Shown here piece by piece: positions 17,233 through 26,851 of a stretch of DNA of 64,000 nt (position 1 is the first letter of the stretch; every line of letters begins with the position of its first letter). Origin of the DNA: JABDBL01 sp963845445 (GTDB lineage: Bacteria; Cyanobacteriota; Vampirovibrionia; Obscuribacterales; Obscuribacteraceae); NCBI GenBank assembly GCA_963845445.1, contig CAWJSE010000002.1, forward strand, positions 1,922,001-1,986,000, written 5' to 3'. The translations under genes and the position numbers were made by a program. Below the pieces are notes generated by a model that saw nothing but the letters and a program-made list of their open reading frames with translations, searched no databases and was not told the DNA's origin.

Positions 17233-18576
17233 ATGCCTGACAACATTCTTCTTGTTCATGGATATAATGTCCGTAGCTTAGATACTTATGGTAGTCTTCC
17301 GCAGCTATTAACTACTGACGGTTATGTCGCTCAACATGTTTACCTTTCTGCCTTCGATACTCTTAATGACGATATTACCTGCAACGACTTAGCTCTGGCA
17401 TTAGAAGCGAGAGTATCGCAGCTTGAAGCAGCAGGGCTCAATATTACAAAAACAGCAATCATTGTTCATTCCACTGGTGCAATCATCACTCGCAGGTGGA
17501 TGCTCAATCGTTATAAAGTGAACAAACCACTTCCCAGCCATTTCATTTCTCTTGCTGGTGCTAACCACGGCTCAACATTAGCCCAACTAGGGAGTACACA
17601 GATTGTTCACTTGTATCGCGGCGCAATGGGCACCGCAGTGGGAGCCGAAGTTTTGCAAGACCTTGATTATGGCAGCGAATTTCTTCTCCAGCTAAATGAA
17701 GAGTGGCTAGACGCCTTTTTATCTAATCAACCACCAAATGTCTTTGCTTTCGGACTGGGTGGCGATGATCATAGTGCTATTGAGTTTCAACTCTTTTGGC
17801 AAACTCACGAAGATGGCTCAGACAGCACGGTTCGAGTAAGTGGAGCTAACCTCAACTGCAGAATGCTTAGTATTAATCAAAATGATGCCAATCCCACACT
17901 AAATATCAAACCACCACTGAATGCTGATCCAATGTTTCCGCATTTGGTATTGCATGGTGTTTCACATTTCGGCACCAATGGTATAGTCAACGGAAACGAT
18001 AGCACCATGCAAATAGTCTATCCGGAGATAAAAACAGCTCTGTCTGTTACTGACACAGCAAGCTATAAGACTGTTGAAAGCAACTGGCGCAATAGAACTG
18101 GGGGTCCCGGAGGATGGAATGAGAGTAATCCTACTCAGTGCAATTCAACAATTCTTTTTTCCCTACAACATCCTGGCGGCAGAAAGGTTGAAGATTCCCT
18201 AATTTTGATCAAAGACAGCAGCCCAGACGAAAATCAGGCACTAGCAAATATAGGTGCATCTATTGAACCGCGACAACCAATCCAAAATGCCGCCACCCTA
18301 TCGTCTATTTCCTTCTATGTAAATTATTCCAAATTCTCGCAGACCTATCCACACACAGTACAAATACAGATTAACAGCGGCTGTAATGAAATTATCTATC
18401 CCCCCGTGCAATATACAGTTGACGCCGAAGAAATAGGCTGTGTAGAACCAAACCAATTCACATACATAAAGGTAATTCTAGAGCGAGAATCTGTTGGTAC
18501 TTATGAAATTATTCCTCTAAACCAGAATCCAGATATACATAAACAATGGCCGCCGCTGCCAAAACCCAAGCCATAG
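17233..18576 (+). CDS. Alpha/beta-hydrolase, lipase-like
   Basis: 447 residues with no signal peptide. NILLVHGYNVRS at the N-terminus is the oxyanion-hole strand of alpha/beta hydrolases. The nucleophile elbow is VHSTGA near residue 79 (H-S-T-G form of GxSxG), Asp is likely in DGSDSTVRVSG near 195, and His in HGVSHFGTNG near 241. The fold resembles PGAP1/LCAT-like lipases or the PHB-depolymerase-like hydrolases. The C-terminal 180 residues form a separate beta-rich region (PTQCNSTILFSLQHPGG...), possibly a binding or stabilising domain. Substrate unknown. GGAG precedes the ATG by about ten bases. Confidence 0.72.
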   Translation: MPDNILLVHGYNVRSLDTYGSLPQLLTTDGYVAQHVYLSAFDTLNDDITCNDLALALEARVSQLEAAGLNITKTAIIVHSTGAIITRRWMLNRYKVNKPLPSHFISLAGANHGSTLAQLGSTQIVHLYRGAMGTAVGAEVLQDLDYGSEFLLQLNEEWLDAFLSNQPPNVFAFGLGGDDHSAIEFQLFWQTHEDGSDSTVRVSGANLNCRMLSINQNDANPTLNIKPPLNADPMFPHLVLHGVSHFGTNGIVNGNDSTMQIVYPEIKTALSVTDTASYKTVESNWRNRTGGPGGWNESNPTQCNSTILFSLQHPGGRKVEDSLILIKDSSPDENQALANIGASIEPRQPIQNAATLSSISFYVNYSKFSQTYPHTVQIQINSGCNEIIYPPVQYTVDAEEIGCVEPNQFTYIKVILERESVGTYEIIPLNQNPDIHKQWPPLPKPKP

Positions 18577-18618
18577 CTGTCCTAGAGGGCAGCGACAATA
18601 CAAATAGCCATCATAGTG

Positions 18619-19224
18619 TTACTTCATATCCCGCCGGATTTTTAGCCAATATTCTAAAAACTCCTTTGCCCGTTGTTTTGAATCCACAAAATTTAAAATA
18701 TTGTCTTCCCTATTAGCAGAACTTGTAAAATTCCAACTGCCATCCTCAACCAGGTGATCATCAATCACACAAAACTTGCAATGCATCAATGCATGTTCAA
18801 CAGATCTACCAGCAAAGACAGCAATGTGATTCTCTACAAGCGCTGCCAGCGCAGATTGTTCTCTTTTGCCCGCTGCTTGTGTTTTATCTGTGAGCACTTC
18901 AACATCGACACCACGACCATGTAATTGAATGAGTTTATTGATAACATTTGGATTAGTAATACTATAGCTGGCAATGTAACATCTATTCTTCGCCTGATCC
19001 AGAAACTGCAAAAGACGACTCTCAGCATCATCATAAGGAGTGAGATATGTTTCAATCGTGCTTGGTGGCACACTTGTTATTGGTGGATGAATAGTAATTG
19101 GTTGGGATAATAACGAAGCGTTCTCACCATAGGGGCTTTGCGCCGCCTGAACATTCAGGCAGATGAACAAGCAAACACTAATTGTTAGCAAGTATCGCAT
19201 ATGGTGCATTATAGCAAGAAACAT
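18619..19224 (-). CDS. Secreted phospholipase-D-like nuclease (single HKD motif)
   Basis: 201 residues with an N-terminal signal peptide (MRYLLTISVCLFICLNVQA; the true start may be this Met at about 19203). One HKD motif is present: HCKFCVIDD near residue 150 followed by GSWNFTSSANRED, the arrangement of the small Nuc-type PLD proteins that form a two-HKD active site by dimerising. These enzymes hydrolyse DNA, RNA or phospholipid in the periplasm. It is convergent with the lipase-like gene and a broken related fragment lies at 17069-17150. Confidence 0.85.
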   Translation of the reverse strand: MFLAIMHHMRYLLTISVCLFICLNVQAAQSPYGENASLLSQPITIHPPITSVPPSTIETYLTPYDDAESRLLQFLDQAKNRCYIASYSITNPNVINKLIQLHGRGVDVEVLTDKTQAAGKREQSALAALVENHIAVFAGRSVEHALMHCKFCVIDDHLVEDGSWNFTSSANREDNILNFVDSKQRAKEFLEYWLKIRRDMK

Positions 19225-19317
19225 AAGCTCTTATATCCAGAGAATTTCTAGATGCTGACAACTTAATGCCTTGCAGTTCAGCAAAATTAGACTAATCAAG
19301 AAGCCTATAGATCCTGC

Positions 19318-21024
19318 TCATGAAGGATAAAGACTCTTCGTACTTTCATGAATCTTTTTCATTAAGGGCGGTGCGGCGTAAGCATCCGTCACTACTTCAA
19401 TGTATGCTCCATTTTTCGCACTTTGTGCAGACTTGAGTATTTGATCAAATTCTTCGCACGTGGTAACACGAGCAGTGAGCCATCCATCACAACCTAAGGC
19501 ATGTGGTATTTCGCTGTAACGCCACTGGGCAATATCGTTATATGCACTAGTTGGATCTTTGCAAAGTAGCCGCTCAACAAGATAACCGGAATTGTTGAGC
19601 ACAAAAACTATTGGCTTTAACCCCAAGCGCCCAAACTGGCTGATTTCTTGTGCAGTAAGTTGATGAGAACCTTCACCGGTGATCAAGATTACCCGCTTGT
19701 CTGGCGCAGCAATTGCAGCACCAAAAGCAGCCGGAGTTGCCCAACCAATGGATCCCCACAATGTCTGATTGTGAAATGTTGCCCCTTTAGAAAGCAGTGC
19801 CAAAGCCATACCCATAGAAGAGCTTCCCGTCTCTGTAATGAGAATATCATTGGGCTTAATAAAACTTCCCCAACGTGGATAAAGTGCTTCGGCACTAATA
19901 GCATCCTTGCCACTGCCCACAATAGGACCAAGAGAAGGCGGCTTGACCTTTGCCCCAGTACTGCGCTTAGTAACACGTTTTGCCAGCGAATTCAGGATAT
20001 CTGCCATTTCTATATTGGGATAAACTTTCGCCCCGATACTTACGTGGTGATGCCCGATGTTTATTATTTTATCCGGCTCTATGCGCGCAGTGAAAGCACC
20101 GGTGTTGAAATCAGTCATGAGCGTGCCGACCGTCAATACCCGGTCACATGTCTCCACATAATTACGTACTGCTTCGTCCGTCAACTTACCAACATACATA
20201 CCTATATAACTTGGCTGTTGTTCGTCGAGTACAGATTTGTCACCCATCATAGTAGCAAAGGGTAAACCTGAAGCATCAACGAGTAATTGCAAAGCATCTC
20301 TAAGTCCGGCGCGTGCCACCAAAACACCTGGCAGAATACATGCATTACGTGCCTCTTTCAATCTCGCAACAACAGCATCAGTTGCTTCAGCTAGAGAAGC
20401 AGGATCACTTGTCGGCGGTTCAATAGTTTGTGCTTTGCTAAGCACCGGTTGATTAGCAAGATCAGCTGGAAATGCCATATAAACCGGGCGGCGATGATAG
20501 AAAGCTTCTGCGATAAGTCGCTCTGTTTCATAGGCCACATTTTGTGGAGTCATAATCGCAGTTGCGCAAACTACAGGCTGGGCCATATGCTGAAAAAGAT
20601 TGTATTCACCATTTCCGAGCGTATGATGCATCAAAGCACGCGCCTGTTGCGTTGGCATGCTCGGCATACCCACCAGATGAAACACTGGAACATGTTCGGC
20701 ATAAGCACCGCCAATACCATTTATTGCACTGAGTTCACCCACACCATAAGTTGTAGTAAGTGCACCTACACCATGAATGCGAGCATAGCCATCCGCTGCG
20801 TAGGCCGCATTCAATTCATTGCAGCATCCAATATAACGAATATCAGAACGGTTGACGAGCGCATCATCGATTGAAAACGCATAATCCCCTGCCACTCCAA
20901 AGACATCTTTCACTCCAATGTCCCGCAGGCGGTCTAGTACATGTTCAATAACTGTTACGGACTTGTTCACATCCGTGCCCGAAGCCCGGCGACCATGTTC
21001 TTTAATTGCTGTCTTGCCTACCAT
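19318..21024 (-). CDS. Thiamine-diphosphate-dependent 2-keto acid decarboxylase (PDC/IpdC-like)
   Basis: 568 residues, the normal size. NELNAAYAADGYAR has the essential Glu near residue 69; LMHHTLGNG near 133 is the double-His motif of true pyruvate/indolepyruvate decarboxylases, separating it from acetolactate synthase; GEGSHQLTAQE (about 448) to NNSGY (about 478) is the ThDP/Mg site. The reaction is decarboxylation of a 2-keto acid to an aldehyde in the cytoplasm. Pyruvate, indolepyruvate or a branched-chain substrate cannot be told apart by eye. An alcohol dehydrogenase is not adjacent; the quinone oxidoreductase at 22431 is divergent. Confidence 0.88.
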   Translation of the reverse strand: MVGKTAIKEHGRRASGTDVNKSVTVIEHVLDRLRDIGVKDVFGVAGDYAFSIDDALVNRSDIRYIGCCNELNAAYAADGYARIHGVGALTTTYGVGELSAINGIGGAYAEHVPVFHLVGMPSMPTQQARALMHHTLGNGEYNLFQHMAQPVVCATAIMTPQNVAYETERLIAEAFYHRRPVYMAFPADLANQPVLSKAQTIEPPTSDPASLAEATDAVVARLKEARNACILPGVLVARAGLRDALQLLVDASGLPFATMMGDKSVLDEQQPSYIGMYVGKLTDEAVRNYVETCDRVLTVGTLMTDFNTGAFTARIEPDKIINIGHHHVSIGAKVYPNIEMADILNSLAKRVTKRSTGAKVKPPSLGPIVGSGKDAISAEALYPRWGSFIKPNDILITETGSSSMGMALALLSKGATFHNQTLWGSIGWATPAAFGAAIAAPDKRVILITGEGSHQLTAQEISQFGRLGLKPIVFVLNNSGYLVERLLCKDPTSAYNDIAQWRYSEIPHALGCDGWLTARVTTCEEFDQILKSAQSAKNGAYIEVVTDAYAAPPLMKKIHESTKSLYPS

Positions 21025-21124
21025 AATTTTCTCCTCTTGGATCCTGCTCTTGATGCAGGATTTTAGTTGGTCTATGTCACGTTAACTGAGAAACCGCACT
21101 GCACCACACAGTTTCAATAATATT

Positions 21125-22219
21125 TCATGCGCGTTTCGCTCGCGCCGAAACAAGAGCGCGACTTTTTACTCTCGCCGGTCGAACGGGTCGAGTTGCGGGT
21201 AACGCTTTTTTCGCACTGCCATCTTTGCGAATGAGCATTTGCTCAGAGCTTAAGGGCTGAAAAGCAATCACACTCCCATCAATCTGAACAGATGGCGTTC
21301 CGACTTGCCAGAGATTGAGGTTGCCGTCAACGACAAAAACTCCGCCCGCATCAGGAAAATAGCCAAAGGCAAGCACATTTGAGAAAATGGGGTCACGGCA
21401 ACCAAATCCTTTCCCAAATCCAGAAGTCTGTGAACATGGCGGCAGCGGTACTGTTCCAAACGGTGCATGCTCCAACCACAAATTCCCGTCAGTTCCAAGC
21501 ACATAGACTTCCGAACTATCTACACCCCAAATACCAGCCACATTCCCGTCAACATGAATACGCACTGGAGGAATTTGTTTTCCAAACGGCGACTGCTCCA
21601 ACCACAAGTTACCGTCAGTTCCAACCACGTAAATGTTGTCCGAATCTACAGCCCAAAAACTGCGGACATTGGCATCCACCTGATTTCGGCAGCCGGATGT
21701 TCCACCATTGCATGATGGCAAGGGAACATTTCCAAATGGCCCAAATTCCTGCCATAGATTCCCATCTTGTCCAAGTACGAAAACTTCATCCAAACTTACA
21801 GGCTGAAATTCAACCACATTGCCATCGATTTGATAACGCGGCGGAGGAACAGCAGGAAGAGTAGTCCCGAAGCCAAACTCCAACCATAGATTGCCATCAT
21901 CCCCAAGCACAAAAACATTTCCTGGGTCCCACGCATAGAAGGCGCCAACGCTACCATCAATTTGCACTCGCGAGCCCGCGCTAGGCGGATAGGAAGATCC
22001 TGGTAAGGGAACTGTGCCGAAAGGACCTTCTTCCAACCAAAGATTTCCGTCGCTCCCACATACAAAGATTTCATTGGCGAAAAACGCTTGAAATGCAGTG
22101 TCAAGATTCACATTCCCGTCAACTGGAACGCGCGGCGGAGGAATTTGCGTACCAAACGGCCCCTCTTCCAACCAAAGGTTTCCATCAGACCCAAGCACAA
22201 GAATCAGTTGATTAGCCAC
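21125..22219 (-). CDS. Seven-repeat beta-propeller-like protein (DGNLWLE repeats)
   Basis: 364 residues, nearly all made of seven tandem units of about 46 residues. Each starts [VI]xVxGxDGNLWLE, has a PFGxxxPPxR turn and ends VDGNV; the last unit is shorter (GNLNLWQV). Seven units of this length with a conserved Trp and Asp-Gly fit a seven-bladed tectonin-like beta-propeller, a fold used for sugar or protein binding. No signal peptide is seen. A basic tail (TRPVRPARVKSRALVSARAKRA is split here as TRPVRPARVKSR and ALVSARAKRA) closes the protein and could contact nucleic acid or membrane. No function is assigned. Confidence 0.7.
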   Translation of the reverse strand: MANQLILVLGSDGNLWLEEGPFGTQIPPPRVPVDGNVNLDTAFQAFFANEIFVCGSDGNLWLEEGPFGTVPLPGSSYPPSAGSRVQIDGSVGAFYAWDPGNVFVLGDDGNLWLEFGFGTTLPAVPPPRYQIDGNVVEFQPVSLDEVFVLGQDGNLWQEFGPFGNVPLPSCNGGTSGCRNQVDANVRSFWAVDSDNIYVVGTDGNLWLEQSPFGKQIPPVRIHVDGNVAGIWGVDSSEVYVLGTDGNLWLEHAPFGTVPLPPCSQTSGFGKGFGCRDPIFSNVLAFGYFPDAGGVFVVDGNLNLWQVGTPSVQIDGSVIAFQPLSSEQMLIRKDGSAKKALPATRPVRPARVKSRALVSARAKRA

Positions 22220-22430
22220 TATTAAACCTCCAAGAATTCACGACATGACCATTATCATAGAAAAAACTCACATTAATAATCAACGCTTTAAAACAGTAAA
22301 CAAGGGCTGGACATTAACAGCTTTTATTACCAGCCACCGTTAGTGAACGATTAAACGATGGATGTCAATACTGGAATTAATATACACTGAAGAAAGTCAA
22401 AACACAGTTCAAAACGCCAGGAGGTTATCT

Positions 22431-23420
22431 ATGTCTCGCGTAGTTGAATTTTCAAAAACCGGCCCTGCCGATGTTCTTAAAATTGTGGATGCTAAAATCC
22501 CGGAACCGAAAAAATCTGAAGTACGTATTCGCGTCAAAGCGCTAGGGCTTAATCGAGCTGAGTCAATGTTTAGATCAGGTCACTATATCGAAAACCCTCA
22601 CCTTCCTGCTCGTCTCGGCTACGAAGCCGCTGGGGTAATTGAATCTGTTGGACCAGGTATTACTGGTTTAAAAATAGGCGATGTGGTGAGTGTGATACCA
22701 AGCTTTTCACTGAATGAATATGGCATGTACGGTGAGCTTGTTATTGCACCGGCAGCTGCAGTCGTTAAACACCCTCAAACACTTACATTTGAGGAAGCCG
22801 CTTCGATCTGGATGATGTTTATGACCGCTTACGATGCCTTAATTGGTACAGCTAAAATCACCGCACAAGATGTGGTACTAATTCCAGCAGCCTCAAGCAG
22901 TGTTGGTCTGGCTGCAATCCAAATCACCAATATGATTGGAGCTAAATCAGTTGCCTTAACCCGCACCAATGAAAAGAAAGAAGCCTTGTTAAAAGCCGGT
23001 GCTGCTCACGTTATAGTTACCGAAGAACAAGACCTTGTCGCTGAAGTAATGAAAATCACAAAAGGCAAAGGCGCAACTGTTGTCTATGACCCGGTAGGTG
23101 GTCCAACATTTCCTAAGTTAATTGCCGCCACTACACCTGAAGCAAGAGTTATTGTGTATGGCGCCTTAAGCAATGAAGTTACACCTTTGCCCTTGTTGGA
23201 TATGATTGCTAAACGCCCAATCATTACCGGTGCTATCGTCGCCACTACCAGCGGTGATCCAAAGCGCCAAAAGACAGCCGTGGAATTTATTACGCGTGGC
23301 TTAAAGAGTGGGGCATTAAAACCAATGATAGATAAGACATTTCCTTTTGAGAAAATAGTCGATGCTCACCTCTATTTGGAGGGTAACCAACAATTTGGGA
23401 AAATAGTTGTTACCGTCTGA
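22431..23420 (+). CDS. Quinone oxidoreductase/MDR superfamily dehydrogenase (zinc-free type)
   Basis: 329 residues from the ATG at 22431, which has AGGAGG six bases upstream; the longer frame from 22362 lacks one. KALGLNRAESMFRSG and GYEAAGVIESVGPGI match the GroES-like catalytic domain of MDR enzymes. The structural zinc Cys residues are missing, as in quinone oxidoreductases. The Rossmann part is VLIPAASSSVGLAAIQ and the NADPH-binding GATVVYDPVGG. It reduces a quinone or enone with NADPH in the cytoplasm. A strong hairpin follows the stop. Confidence 0.85.
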   Translation: MSRVVEFSKTGPADVLKIVDAKIPEPKKSEVRIRVKALGLNRAESMFRSGHYIENPHLPARLGYEAAGVIESVGPGITGLKIGDVVSVIPSFSLNEYGMYGELVIAPAAAVVKHPQTLTFEEAASIWMMFMTAYDALIGTAKITAQDVVLIPAASSSVGLAAIQITNMIGAKSVALTRTNEKKEALLKAGAAHVIVTEEQDLVAEVMKITKGKGATVVYDPVGGPTFPKLIAATTPEARVIVYGALSNEVTPLPLLDMIAKRPIITGAIVATTSGDPKRQKTAVEFITRGLKSGALKPMIDKTFPFEKIVDAHLYLEGNQQFGKIVVTV

Positions 23421-23446
23421 TTTATTTCTTTTACAACAGATCCATT

Positions 23447-23484
23447 CAATTCACACTAGCTGAGGATTCAGCTAGTGTGAATTG
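23447..23484. terminator. Perfect 17-bp hairpin between convergent genes
   Basis: CAATTCACACTAGCTGA at 23447-23463 and its exact complement at 23468-23484 flank a GGAT loop. It sits between the plus-strand oxidoreductase (ends 23420) and a minus-strand gene (ends 23499), so it probably ends transcription from both sides. There is no long T-tract on either side. Confidence 0.65.
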
Positions 23485-23498
23485 GTCACTGCATCAAT

Positions 23499-24059
23499 TT
23501 ATTTAAAATGATAAGTACCTGGTAACAGACTTGGTGACATAACTGGTTCTATATTAACTTCGCCTGTAGCCGCATTGATATTAAATACGTTATTAGCTGA
23601 GTCACCACTTGTGGTGTTCAGTGTATTCGCTGCGACAGTCCAAATTAAATCTCCTTTTTTAGCAATATAGGGAACATACATATCGGCTGAACATCTAGTA
23701 AGTTTCATGACTTTAACAGAATCGATATGAAAGTTAGATGAAGAACGTTCAACGTTAGCAGAGCGGATACGCCCTGATAGGCAGCCTGTTCTTTTGATAT
23801 ACTCTTCTGTTAAACGTTCTGCTGTTTCTATCGTAGGAACTTTACTATTTTCCAATTCATCAAGAACTTGCCTATAATGAGAGCTACGACTTTCTTTGGC
23901 TTGAGATTCTTTGAGATATTGATCATCTAATAACCATAGTAAATTATCAGGATCTTGATATGTTTTAGTATTCTCCGAAGCAAAAACAGGCGTTATAAAG
24001 CTATTTACCGCAAATGAGAGAAATAATAAAACTAGAAACCAGTATCGACTTTTGCTCAT
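23499..24059 (-). CDS. Secreted protein, PepSY-like C-terminus
   Basis: 186 residues. A signal peptide (residues about 1-28, cut near VFASE) is followed by a helical, charged middle and a C-terminal beta-rich part with LIWTVAANTLN and VFNINAATGEVN, a pattern seen in PepSY-type propeptide or inhibitor domains. It lies 45 bases downstream of the TPR-matrixin gene on the same strand, so it could be its inhibitor or partner; that is inference. No enzyme residues are visible. Confidence 0.6.
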   Translation of the reverse strand: MSKSRYWFLVLLFLSFAVNSFITPVFASENTKTYQDPDNLLWLLDDQYLKESQAKESRSSHYRQVLDELENSKVPTIETAERLTEEYIKRTGCLSGRIRSANVERSSSNFHIDSVKVMKLTRCSADMYVPYIAKKGDLIWTVAANTLNTTSGDSANNVFNINAATGEVNIEPVMSPSLLPGTYHFK

Positions 24060-24104
24060 AATCTACACAAGAACCTCTTTACTGCATACTAACGCCGTGC
24101 CTTA

Positions 24105-25568
24105 TTAATTATCAGCGGAGGGATAAGCCGAATACAGACGCCTCATAGTTGCTTTATCTCGTTCGCTCAGTTCAGTTGGCGGATTATCAGCATCCCTATA
24201 AAACATAATATCATTGATGTTAGCTGAGTGTCCCTGAATTCCCAACACATGCCCGACTTCGTGCAAACAAAGAGACAACATTCGGTCACAGGAGATAGGC
24301 ACTTTGTGGTCGAGGTCTATAATACAAAACACTACCTCACAACGATCCATGAACGAGATGTCTTTATGCACAGGATCGGGCAAATAGCGCATAACAGTTT
24401 CACCTTGCTCAGCTTCAGCTGGAAATTGGAAAGTGCTGCGATCCGTGGTCCAACGGCATATCACATCAGCGCTTTGTCTATCTGCCACCAGCCTGCAGAA
24501 TAAGCAGTGGTTAAGAGCAGTTATCCATTTATCGAAAGCCGTCATCAAAGCTTGCCTATAGCACGGCTGATATCCGTTTACACCTTCGCCGGATTCGATA
24601 AATACTTTGATTGGTTGTCTCTCGATAGACCATCGCGATATTTTATTGAACGTAACCACAGCACCACTAAAATAATCGCTCGCATTGGGAGCATCAGGCA
24701 TCCTAGGAGTGCGTTTAAGTGATAGCAACATGCGTCTAGCTGTATCTGAGTACATCCCTCCATTTGGTTCCTTACTGAGAAATTCTTTCCAGTATGCAGT
24801 GGCGTGATCAATATCACCCAGCAACGAATAACAATTACCGAGTTGATACAATGTTTGCGGACGATTGGAATCATAGCGAAGCGAAGTAAGATATTGATCC
24901 CTTGCCTCTTCCAAATGACCCAATGCTTGCAGAGTTATGCCTAAGTTTAAATGCGCAGCACCAGAATCAGAATTAGGATCTGCCAAAGACACTTTTTCTA
25001 TTTGAGCGCGACACTCTTTTTCTAATTGAGCGCGAGATTCTTGCCCTTGGCTCCTTTCTGTCAATGCCTTTGTTTGATTAGCCATCTCATTACCTTCCAG
25101 TGCCAGCAAAGTCTGTCTGGCTATATCAGAATGAGATCCGCTCGGGTTTTTATCGAGAAAGTCTTTCCAGCTGGCAATAGCATGCTCAGTGTCACCCATT
25201 GCCTGATAACAGCGAGCGAGATTAAACAGTGTTTGCGGAAGATTGGGGTCAAAACGAAGTGCAATAATAAGTTGATCCTTGGCGGCTTTTAAATCACCCA
25301 GATCTTGCAGAGTCAAACCCAAGTTTACATGCACAGAAGCAGAAAATCGATTAGGATCGAGTAAACATGCTTTGTCTAACAGAGCACGGGCTTCTTGCAA
25401 TTTGCCTTCTGCCCTCAATACTACACCTTGCTTATTCATCACACCGGCTTGATTCACGTTGTCGCCATCGTTCAATGAATTTGCGCACTGTGCGGATAGA
25501 CCAAAACAGAGAACGATAGTTACCACAATAATTGCCTTATATAATTTGGGAAAGGACTTTCTCTCCAT
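24105..25568 (-). CDS. Secreted TPR protein with matrixin-like metalloprotease domain
   Basis: 487 residues. A signal peptide (about 1-28) precedes two blocks of TPRs (about 40-150 and 185-280), including VHVNLGLTLQDLGDLKAAKD and LGNCYSLLGDIDHATAYW. The C-terminal domain has HEVGHVLGIQGHS near residue 435, a full HExxHxxGxxGH metzincin zinc site, then IMFY as the Met-turn. This fits M10A-like proteases. It is transcribed away from its close paralog at 25696, with 127 bases between starts. Confidence 0.85.
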   Translation of the reverse strand: MERKSFPKLYKAIIVVTIVLCFGLSAQCANSLNDGDNVNQAGVMNKQGVVLRAEGKLQEARALLDKACLLDPNRFSASVHVNLGLTLQDLGDLKAAKDQLIIALRFDPNLPQTLFNLARCYQAMGDTEHAIASWKDFLDKNPSGSHSDIARQTLLALEGNEMANQTKALTERSQGQESRAQLEKECRAQIEKVSLADPNSDSGAAHLNLGITLQALGHLEEARDQYLTSLRYDSNRPQTLYQLGNCYSLLGDIDHATAYWKEFLSKEPNGGMYSDTARRMLLSLKRTPRMPDAPNASDYFSGAVVTFNKISRWSIERQPIKVFIESGEGVNGYQPCYRQALMTAFDKWITALNHCLFCRLVADRQSADVICRWTTDRSTFQFPAEAEQGETVMRYLPDPVHKDISFMDRCEVVFCIIDLDHKVPISCDRMLSLCLHEVGHVLGIQGHSANINDIMFYRDADNPPTELSERDKATMRRLYSAYPSADN

Positions 25569-25629
25569 GGTTCTTCCTTAATTAGCTAATAAGGTTATCG
25601 TACCATTCATCAATATTGTTAAACATTGC

Positions 25630-25635
25630 TATAAT
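25630..25635 (+). promoter_or_regulatory. Candidate -10 box in the divergent TPR-matrixin promoter region
   Basis: TATAAT in an AT-rich stretch, about 60 bases before the plus-strand gene at 25696. A good -35 box at 17 bases is not visible, so the assignment rests on the perfect -10 alone. Confidence 0.3.
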
Positions 25636-25695
25636 ATTCTCATTTTCATCAACGGTAGTACGGCAAACAGAATTTAGTATTTTTCATAGACAAGC

Positions 25696-26757
25696 ATGGC
25701 TATAAACTTGTACAAATCTAAAATAACAATATTGGCATTTGTGTTAGTGATGTCAGTGCTGCTGCCGGGGATCTGCAATGCTCAAGATCCTGACGATGCG
25801 TATAATCAACGCACTTCTGATGCGGCTAATCTTTGTAATCAAGCCACAGGCTTTATGACCAATCACAATTATGCTAAAGCGATGGACTTGTTAAAACAAG
25901 CAATCTCGTTAGATCCTAACGACAACTCAGGTATTGTGCATAGCAATTATGCCATGTTGCTTGAGAAAACCGGACAGATGGATAATGCCATCGAGCACTT
26001 TAAAATAGCGCTTAATTATGATCCAAGCATTAGTTATAATCTAGGCTGCTGCTATGAGCATATCGGCGACGTTCAACAAGCACTAAAATATCTGACACAA
26101 TATGTCAATGATTTTCCGAAAGACCCAAACCGTAATGAGATTCTGGCAACATTAGATAGCCTCAAGCGCATCAAACCATCCGTTGTCGAAGATAAAGACT
26201 CGCAAGACTATTTAAAAAGTGTTACATCTGATGGCATTGAGGTTTGGCCAAGAAATGCAATGCCGCTTAAAGTATTTATTCATGGTCAAGAAAATATTCC
26301 TGACTTCCCACAGTCATTTACAGACATACCTGCTGCCTGCTTAGATCAATGGGCAAGAGCAGCCAGCAATTATTGTTCCTGGAAAATGATATCAAACGAG
26401 AAAGATGCAGACATTGTATTTAATTGGATTAGTGATACCAAACAACTGGAACATCAGGGCGCCGAACAAGGAGAGACTTCTAGGGTCTATAGACCTACTC
26501 AGGATGGACGATGCATTCTGAATCACGCAATAATTAAGTTATGCATTTTTGTTCCTGTAACCGGGGAATTGCTCAGTTACAAGTTGCTTAACGCTTCATG
26601 CCTCCATGAAATTGGTCATGCTTTGGGGCTGAAAGGCCACTCACCCAGTCATAAGGACGTTATGTTTTATGGCGCGGGCGAATCCCAGGCATTGAACACT
26701 CTGTCTGCACGAGATATCGCAACCATTAATCGCCTGTATGAAACTTATCAGCCTTAG
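25696..26757 (+). CDS. Secreted TPR protein with matrixin-like metalloprotease domain (paralog)
   Basis: 353 residues. The N-terminus is hydrophobic (about 10-30, ends CNAQD) and acts as a signal peptide. One TPR block (about 40-150) is followed by the protease domain with HEIGHALGLKGHS near residue 303, the zinc site, and DVMFYG as Met-turn. Residues around the site (for example AEQGET and WARA) match the paralog at 24105 in order, so the two arose by duplication, with this copy having lost one TPR block. It is transcribed divergently from the paralog. Confidence 0.85.
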   Translation: MAINLYKSKITILAFVLVMSVLLPGICNAQDPDDAYNQRTSDAANLCNQATGFMTNHNYAKAMDLLKQAISLDPNDNSGIVHSNYAMLLEKTGQMDNAIEHFKIALNYDPSISYNLGCCYEHIGDVQQALKYLTQYVNDFPKDPNRNEILATLDSLKRIKPSVVEDKDSQDYLKSVTSDGIEVWPRNAMPLKVFIHGQENIPDFPQSFTDIPAACLDQWARAASNYCSWKMISNEKDADIVFNWISDTKQLEHQGAEQGETSRVYRPTQDGRCILNHAIIKLCIFVPVTGELLSYKLLNASCLHEIGHALGLKGHSPSHKDVMFYGAGESQALNTLSARDIATINRLYETYQP

Positions 26758-26851
26758 ATACAGATAAAACAAAAAGCGGAAGTCAAAAACAACGGATACC
26801 AAGCAAACAAATTACCGACATCGAGTAAAATTCATTACCAAGATCGTTGGG

